Assembly: GCA_030609245.1 (NCBI GenBank)
Contig: JAUWCP010000073.1
Location: 1 to 9,906 of the forward strand
DNA from: Hyphomicrobium sp.
GTDB taxonomy: Bacteria; Pseudomonadota; Alphaproteobacteria; Rhizobiales; Hyphomicrobiaceae
DNA: 9,906 nt
Direction of reading: 5' to 3'
Numbering within the stretch: position 1 is the stretch's first letter; each line of letters opens with the position of its first letter. The notes under the pieces were generated by a model. It searched no databases, was not told the origin of the DNA, and worked only from the letters and a program-made list of their open reading frames with translations. This document shows positions 6,570-9,906 of this stretch, piece after piece. A program made the position numbers and the translations under genes.

Positions 6570-6854
6570 TTAGTTGCGCCCCTTGCAACCGCGCACGCTA
6601 GCCTTGCACTCGGTCCCAAAGATCCCAGCGTCCTCGCAGGAAATCAGCTTAGCCTCGCCTTGAGGCTTGAAGCCTCGCGCTTCGGAGATGTTTATGGCGC
6701 CTTGCTTTGCCATGAGTGTTGCGATGCTTTTGCTCAGGCCGCTGCCAACCGAACCAAATGTCTTGCACTCTTCGGCCCGTAGGCCCCCTGACGTGAGGGT
6801 GGCGAACCCGGCGGCCGCGATCGCCACCGCACAAAATCTCACCAAGCCAGTCAT
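6570..6854 (-). CDS. Small secreted cysteine-containing protein, function unknown
   Basis: A 94-residue protein starts at ATG 6854 with a strong ribosome site (AGGAGG, 6860-6865, 5 nt away), which supports a real gene. Residues 1-27 form a signal peptide (MTGLVRFCAVAIAAAGFATL, cut near GLRA). The mature part of about 67 residues has four cysteines (30, 73, 83, 90), enough for two disulphides, and sequence such as SKSIATLMAKQGA and ISCEDAGIFGTECKASVRGCK. I do not recognise the family. A small folded periplasmic or secreted protein is the safest description. It is divergent from the bactofilin gene with about 300 bases between the starts, so the two could share a control region. Confidence 0.75.
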   Translation of the reverse strand: MTGLVRFCAVAIAAAGFATLTSGGLRAEECKTFGSVGSGLSKSIATLMAKQGAINISEARGFKPQGEAKLISCEDAGIFGTECKASVRGCKGRN

Positions 6855-6980
6855 CTCAACCTCCTAAAAGGCAATGCGCGAAAGCCGTCCATGGGCGAAG
6901 TTGCCCGCAAGGCCCCTGCCGGTGGCTTCTGGCAAGGTGCCAGGGGGCGTGATGATTGCTGCAACAGTGTGTCTGGCAAA

Positions 6981-6996
6981 TGGCGCTTTGCTTGCC
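6981..6996 (+). promoter_or_regulatory. Candidate sigma-54 (-24/-12) promoter facing the bactofilin gene
   Basis: TGGCGCTTTGCTTGCC has the invariant GG (6982-6983) and GC (6994-6995) separated by exactly 10 bases, as in TGGCAC-N5-TTGC. One base of the -24 box differs (A to G). Transcription would begin near 7007, leaving a leader of about 150 bases. No activator site or adjacent NtrC-type regulator is visible, so this remains tentative. Confidence 0.3.
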
Positions 6997-7017
6997 AGGC
7001 ATGTGGCCAGGCATGTG
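6994..7017. repeat. Perfect 12-bp tandem duplication
   Basis: GCCAGGCATGTG occurs twice without a gap (6994-7005 and 7006-7017). It overlaps the -12 half of the candidate sigma-54 site and the inverted-repeat cluster. It may be a slippage product or a doubled protein-binding site. Confidence 0.75.
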
Positions 7018-7143
7018 GGATGCCCGGCCGGCACCTGAGATGGGCGGCCGCAGTTAACCATCCTTAGCGCGGCTATGTCCGCCCCGTTGCCCAGAAGCCG
7101 GCTTATTCATCGCCCATCTTAACCGCTCTATTCGCTTCTAAAC

Positions 7144-7148
7144 GGGGA
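7144..7148 (+). promoter_or_regulatory. Ribosome-binding site supporting a GTG start
   Basis: GGGGA lies 6 nt before GTG 7155. No in-frame ATG occurs before the bactofilin domain, so this site is the main support for the GTG start. Confidence 0.6.
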
Positions 7149-7154
7149 AATCCA

Positions 7155-7811
7155 GTGGACGATAGTAACCGCATACTCCTCATCAATGAGGACACTATCC
7201 TTAAGGGTGAAATCACCAACGGCGGCCGCATCGAGATTTGCGGATACGTCGAAGGCACTATCGTCGGCGACAATCTCATCGTTCGACCGGGCGGGCGCTG
7301 CTATGGGACGATAGATGTCCAAAGTGCCGAGATCTACGGCACGCTGCAGGGCGAAATCGCCGTGCGGCAGCTTATGAGCGTACGCAGCACGGGCTCTGTT
7401 AGCGGGAACGTCCAGTACGGGCGCCTTGCTATGGAGTTTGGCGGAGACCTGACTGCGGAGTTGCGCAACATTCCACCTACGATCGGTGGCGATCTCGACC
7501 TCGCTGTCGCCAAGGGCCGGTCCGTGCGTATTACACTTCAGGATCTCAACGCGCTCGACCCCGATGACAAAGCGCACAACCTCACCTTCGCGGTTTCGGG
7601 TGCGCGCAATGGGCGCGTGACGCTGACCAATGAGCCGGAGCGTGCAGTCGAGACCTTCACGCAGGCCGATCTCGAAAAAGGTAGCGTCCTATTCCTGCAT
7701 GACGGGACCGATACGCCGGATGCGAGCTTCGACGTGGTGGTGGCCGACAAGGCCGGCGCCACCTCAGGTGCTGCGCAAACGGTGAAGGTCGCCGTGCGCG
7801 GCCACGCATAG
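7155..7811 (+). CDS. Bactofilin with C-terminal cadherin-like/CSPG-type repeat
   Basis: The 218-residue protein starts at GTG 7155. Residues about 7-105 form a bactofilin domain: repeating short glycine-bounded beta strands (ILKGEITNGGRIEICGYVEG, VRPGGRCYGTI, EIYGTLQGEI, GSVSGNVQYGRL). These polymerise into cytoskeletal filaments that localise envelope enzymes at the inner face of the membrane. Typical bactofilins end soon after this core with a short disordered tail. Here about 110 more residues follow: a DLDLAVAKGRSVRIT start, then LNALDPDD, FTQADLEKGSVLFLHDG (168-184), SFDVVVADKAG (191-201) and a final strand. That pattern resembles a single CSPG / cadherin-like repeat, a fold usually seen in large surface proteins. 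There is no signal peptide or transmembrane segment, so the whole protein should be cytoplasmic. The bactofilin call is firm; the second-domain call rests on motif recall. The neighbouring gene converges on it. Confidence 0.88.
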   Translation: MDDSNRILLINEDTILKGEITNGGRIEICGYVEGTIVGDNLIVRPGGRCYGTIDVQSAEIYGTLQGEIAVRQLMSVRSTGSVSGNVQYGRLAMEFGGDLTAELRNIPPTIGGDLDLAVAKGRSVRITLQDLNALDPDDKAHNLTFAVSGARNGRVTLTNEPERAVETFTQADLEKGSVLFLHDGTDTPDASFDVVVADKAGATSGAAQTVKVAVRGHA

Positions 7812-7862
7812 CCTGACGACTCTCTACCTAGGGCAAGCAGGGCAAGTGGCGCTTTCTAAGTG

Positions 7863-8300
7863 TCACTCCCGGCCAACTCCCATCGCTCGCAAGAATAATG
7901 CCGTGCCGAAACCCCATGCGCCATTGAGGAGGCAGCCGATGGCGAAGGGCGGCCAGAGCACCGGGATGGGCTGCGCCTTAAGATGGGGAACCACGAAAAA
8001 AGCAACGAGCGTTAGCGCGAGCGCGCCGACGGCATTCCACGCGAGCCAATAGGCCGGCCCGCGCAAGTGACCTAATGCGAGATTGAGCGCCGCGCCCCAA
8101 AGACCGCCCCAGAACGCTTTCGATATGATGTTTGGCACGCCGAGCGGTGCTGTGGGGTCCATAGGCCAGGCAGTCCGGCCGGCGGGGATGATGTCGGCCT
8201 GAATGAGCAGATACCAGACGCTTTGGTGGAAGATGAGCGTCGCGGCAAAGCCGGCGATGAAGCCGAGGGCCAGGAGCTTCGAGGGTGAGGTGGTGTGCAC
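7863..8300 (-). CDS. Small four-helix membrane protein, function unknown
   Basis: The 145-residue protein starts at GTG 8300, supported by GGAG at 8308-8311, 7 nt away. There are four predicted membrane segments: about 9-31 (LLALGFIAGFAATLIFHQSV), 58-77, 83-104 and 114-138. A loop rich in Pro and Asp (41-56, GRTAWPMDPTAPLGVP) lies between the first two. The FIAGFxATLIFHQ start recalls small uncharacterised proteobacterial membrane proteins, but I cannot name the family. It follows the lipoprotein gene by only 44 bases on the same strand, so co-transcription is likely. No catalytic or transport motif is visible. Confidence 0.75.
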   Translation of the reverse strand: MHTTSPSKLLALGFIAGFAATLIFHQSVWYLLIQADIIPAGRTAWPMDPTAPLGVPNIISKAFWGGLWGAALNLALGHLRGPAYWLAWNAVGALALTLVAFFVVPHLKAQPIPVLWPPFAIGCLLNGAWGFGTALFLRAMGVGRE

Positions 8301-8344
8301 GGGTCAGCTCCGTGTCGTCATCACATGCGGTGCTCATTTAGCAC

Positions 8345-8896
8345 TCACTCCGCGGCGTGCTTGCGGGCGGCGTAAGGAGGGCGCGGCTGCTTGTCGATCT
8401 TCGCAAACAGCCGCTCGATCGCGCCCCGTGGAATGGCGACCAGCATATCACTGCCGTCGCGAGCGAAGACCTTGAGTTTGTAGCCGTCCGGTGGGGCTCG
8501 ACGCAGCTCGGTCTCAGGAATTTCGATCATCAATGCCTCATCCACTGTGCACGCACGCTTCTCACACGATCGATGACGCGAAGGCTTGTAAAAGCGCAAG
8601 ACTTCGGCGCGAGCATTGCGGGCGCTTTGGTACTTTCTCATGTGGCGTGCCCGGTATCCGACCACTAAGCTTACGAGTGTCGTCGTTTTTCCTGTCTTGC
8701 GGTCGATACGGGCAACGAGCCTGAGGAAGATGAGATCCGGGTAAGATGATAAGCGTATCTTCCTCGTCGCATATTCGACGAAGGGGCGAAACTCGTCGTC
8801 GTGCAACGTAATCTCGTCAGAGGGCGCAGGATTTATCTGGCAGCCGGGCAGCGTGATCGCAGCTAACGCGGCGAACAGCCAAGCGCAAACTCGCAT
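8345..8896 (-). CDS. Predicted lipoprotein, function unknown
   Basis: The 183-residue protein starts at ATG 8896. A TTG two codons earlier (8902) is in frame, but the GGGGGGAG block lies 6 nt before the ATG. Residues 1-18 form a lipoprotein signal peptide ending in LPGC, so Cys19 should be lipidated. The +2 residue is Gln rather than Asp, compatible with outer-membrane sorting. The mature part is basic, about 165 residues, with two further cysteines in SCEKRAC (111 and 116) that could form a disulphide. It contains a strand-rich centre (LIFLRLVARIDRKTGKTTTLVSLVVGY) and an Arg/Pro/Lys-rich tail. I do not recognise the domain. It sits 44 bases upstream of the small membrane protein, probably one transcript. 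Confidence 0.8.
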   Translation of the reverse strand: MRVCAWLFAALAAITLPGCQINPAPSDEITLHDDEFRPFVEYATRKIRLSSYPDLIFLRLVARIDRKTGKTTTLVSLVVGYRARHMRKYQSARNARAEVLRFYKPSRHRSCEKRACTVDEALMIEIPETELRRAPPDGYKLKVFARDGSDMLVAIPRGAIERLFAKIDKQPRPPYAARKHAAE

Positions 8897-8902
8897 GATC
8901 AA

Positions 8903-8910
8903 CTCCCCCC
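8903..8910 (-). promoter_or_regulatory. Ribosome-binding site that sets the lipoprotein start
   Basis: On the minus strand GGGGGGAG ends 6 nt before ATG 8896. This favours that ATG over the in-frame TTG at 8902, which would directly abut the site. Confidence 0.65.
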
Positions 8911-9206
8911 AACGATACGCTGTTGCCGCAAAAAATTAGCATGAGCGTTTCGCGTGCGGAAGGAGAAGAGGGTCGGGGAACGATTCTGATTACTGATGTT
9001 TTGTATTGCTCGCAATTTGAGATTGGCAAGCTATTCCTCGAATGCCTGTGAGGTGCAGTGCGAGGATGGCCGGTTCAAATGGCCTGCGCAGCACCCCCTA
9101 TCGCGCAAGCGTGAAGGGCGCGAGAAAGATGAGGCATTACACATGGACGACCGACGCACTCCGACGATCAGTCGTTTCGACATTCGCGACATAGCTGACC
9201 CGAGGT
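8911..9206. other. Intergenic region, no gene seen
   Basis: About 300 bases lie between the lipoprotein start and the stop of the multi-span membrane protein. Short frames of 36-40 codons beginning at 8941 and 9144 on the plus strand have no ribosome site and no recognisable product. The promoter of the lipoprotein/membrane-protein pair should lie here, but I cannot place it. Confidence 0.5.
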
Positions 9207-9217
9207 CTAAGCCTCGG
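9200..9217 (-). terminator. Short hairpin over the membrane-protein stop codon
   Basis: CCGAGG (9200-9205) and CCTCGG (9212-9217) form a perfect 6-bp stem with a 6-nt loop containing the TAG stop (9207-9209). There is no T-tract after it, so a termination role is uncertain. It may instead stabilise the 3' end of the mRNA. Confidence 0.3.
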
Positions 9218-9848
9218 CTTGGGATGCAAGTGTCCGATAGGCGTGCGTCGCCGCGAGCCAGGTGATTGGAGCCGTGACGAGAATACCGATCACGAGCGCC
9301 AGCAAACCCAGCAGGTTGAGCCCAATCAGCACCAGGCCGAACAGGAACAACTGCCACTTGTTGCCATTTGTTATGCGCCAGCTCTCTTTCAAGGCGTTGA
9401 TCGGGCCGGCCCCGCGGTCGATGACGACGAACGTCACGAAGAGCAGTCCCAACGCGGCGATGATCCCCGGCACAATGAGCAAGAGCAAACCAACGAATAT
9501 GATGATAGCGACAAGAAACTGTGCGCCCAGAAAGCGCCAGAACGGCTGAGGATTCCAGAGGTCACCGATCTTCACGCTAGCGATATCGTCGTGCGCGCGC
9601 AGGGCCAACGTGGTCATCCCCATCGCAGTAAATATTCCGAGCACCAAGCTGGCCAGCACCGCGATCAATTCTGCGCTCGTGGGGGGTGGCGGCGGGACCC
9701 CAGGCATGACTTCGGGCGACGGAACCAGGATGCCGGGAATAGACGGAATTAACGTCGTGAGGACGATGGCGCCGATGAGGATGCCGGGGCGCTTCTTGAA
9801 TGTCTCCCAACCGAACCGGATGCAGTCGCCGATCGAAAAAGTAGGCAT
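9207..9848 (-). CDS. Multi-span membrane protein, YciC/DUF975-like
   Basis: The 213-residue protein starts at ATG 9848 with a strong ribosome site (AGGGAGG, 9854-9860, 5 nt away). The cytoplasmic start MPTFSIGDCIRFGWETFKKRPG leads into membrane segments at about 22-43, 60-84, 104-144 (probably two close spans) and 166-200. A proline-rich external-type loop (43-58, with PPPPP) separates the first two. The segment GPINALKESWRITNGNKW followed by a long Leu/Gly/Ile span resembles the conserved ALKxSWxLTxGN motif of YciC and DUF975 membrane proteins. Those are poorly characterised; some are linked to envelope stress. Function here cannot be assigned. The gene upstream lies outside the window. Confidence 0.8.
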   Translation of the reverse strand: MPTFSIGDCIRFGWETFKKRPGILIGAIVLTTLIPSIPGILVPSPEVMPGVPPPPPTSAELIAVLASLVLGIFTAMGMTTLALRAHDDIASVKIGDLWNPQPFWRFLGAQFLVAIIIFVGLLLLIVPGIIAALGLLFVTFVVIDRGAGPINALKESWRITNGNKWQLFLFGLVLIGLNLLGLLALVIGILVTAPITWLAATHAYRTLASQAEA

Positions 9849-9906
9849 GCCGACCTCCCTGAAAACGTGTTGGCGCAGGAAATTCTATTGCGACGGTCTG
9901 TTGATG

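Larger units (their letters stand above)
6855..7154. other. Divergent intergenic control region with clustered CTGGCA/TGCCAG inverted repeats
   Basis: The 300 bases between the divergent small secreted protein and bactofilin genes contain several short symmetrical words. CTGGCA (6929-6934) pairs with TGCCAG (6938-6943). CTGGCAA (6973-6979) pairs with TTGCCAG (6992-6998). A perfect 12-bp tandem duplication follows (6994-7017). A 65-codon minus-strand frame (7061-6864) overlaps the region but has no ribosome site and no recognisable composition, so I treat it as noncoding. Confidence 0.5.

Noticed and set aside
6298..6588. 96-codon minus-strand frame in the gap after the cysteine protein
   Set aside because: No ribosome site, Ala-rich low-information sequence, and it overlaps the end of the supported cysteine-protein gene.
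6864..7061. 65-codon minus-strand frame upstream of the cysteine protein
   Set aside because: No ribosome site or signal peptide; it covers the inverted-repeat control region and the strong ribosome-binding site of the next gene.
8941..9051. 36-codon plus-strand frame (MSVSRAEGEEG...)
   Set aside because: No ribosome site before the ATG, very short and no recognisable product.
9060..9085. GGTTCAAATGGCC, resembling a tRNA T-loop
   Set aside because: No matching acceptor stem, D-arm or anticodon arm could be formed around it.
9144..9265. 40-codon plus-strand frame (MDDRRTPTISR...)
   Set aside because: It overlaps the end of the membrane-protein gene on the other strand and has Arg-rich shadow composition and no good ribosome site.

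Overview
The window looks like ordinary chromosome from an alphaproteobacterium, most likely a member of the Hyphomicrobiales (Rhizobiales). The reasons are moderately high GC, an EipA/DUF1134 envelope protein, a FlK-type thioesterase, a divergent Crp/Fnr regulator, and palindromic intergenic repeats containing TTTAGAGCA-type words. The genus cannot be fixed from the sequence. There is no transposase, phage gene, CRISPR array, rRNA or tRNA.

Layout. A 5'-truncated TPR-repeat protein (1-1155, +) is followed by about 640 bases of noncoding DNA holding a paired palindromic repeat (1271-1426) and an operator-like palindrome. Next is a secreted L,D-transpeptidase (1795-2598, +). It converges, across a hairpin, on a minus-strand series: EipA/DUF1134 periplasmic protein (3852-2662), NodB-family polysaccharide deacetylase (4873-3941), FlK-like hotdog thioesterase (5452-5018) and a Crp/Fnr-family regulator (6257-5547). 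After a gene-poor stretch comes a small secreted cysteine protein (6854-6570, -). It is divergent from a bactofilin that carries an extra C-terminal domain (7155-7811, +). The right end is minus-strand: a small four-helix membrane protein (8300-7863), a lipoprotein directly upstream of it (8896-8345), and a multi-span YciC/DUF975-like membrane protein (9848-9207).

How it fits together. At least eight of the eleven genes encode exported, lipidated or membrane proteins. Several have known cell-wall or envelope roles: peptidoglycan cross-linking (L,D-transpeptidase), glycan deacetylation, envelope integrity (EipA family) and a bactofilin scaffold. This is an envelope-themed neighbourhood rather than one operon, because strands alternate and most gaps are large.

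The two most unusual items are (i) the bactofilin fused to a domain resembling a cadherin-like/CSPG repeat, a fold normally found outside the cell, and (ii) an inverted pair of palindromic elements at 1273-1424 whose stems differ by compensatory changes. I see no complete undescribed defence or mobile system here.
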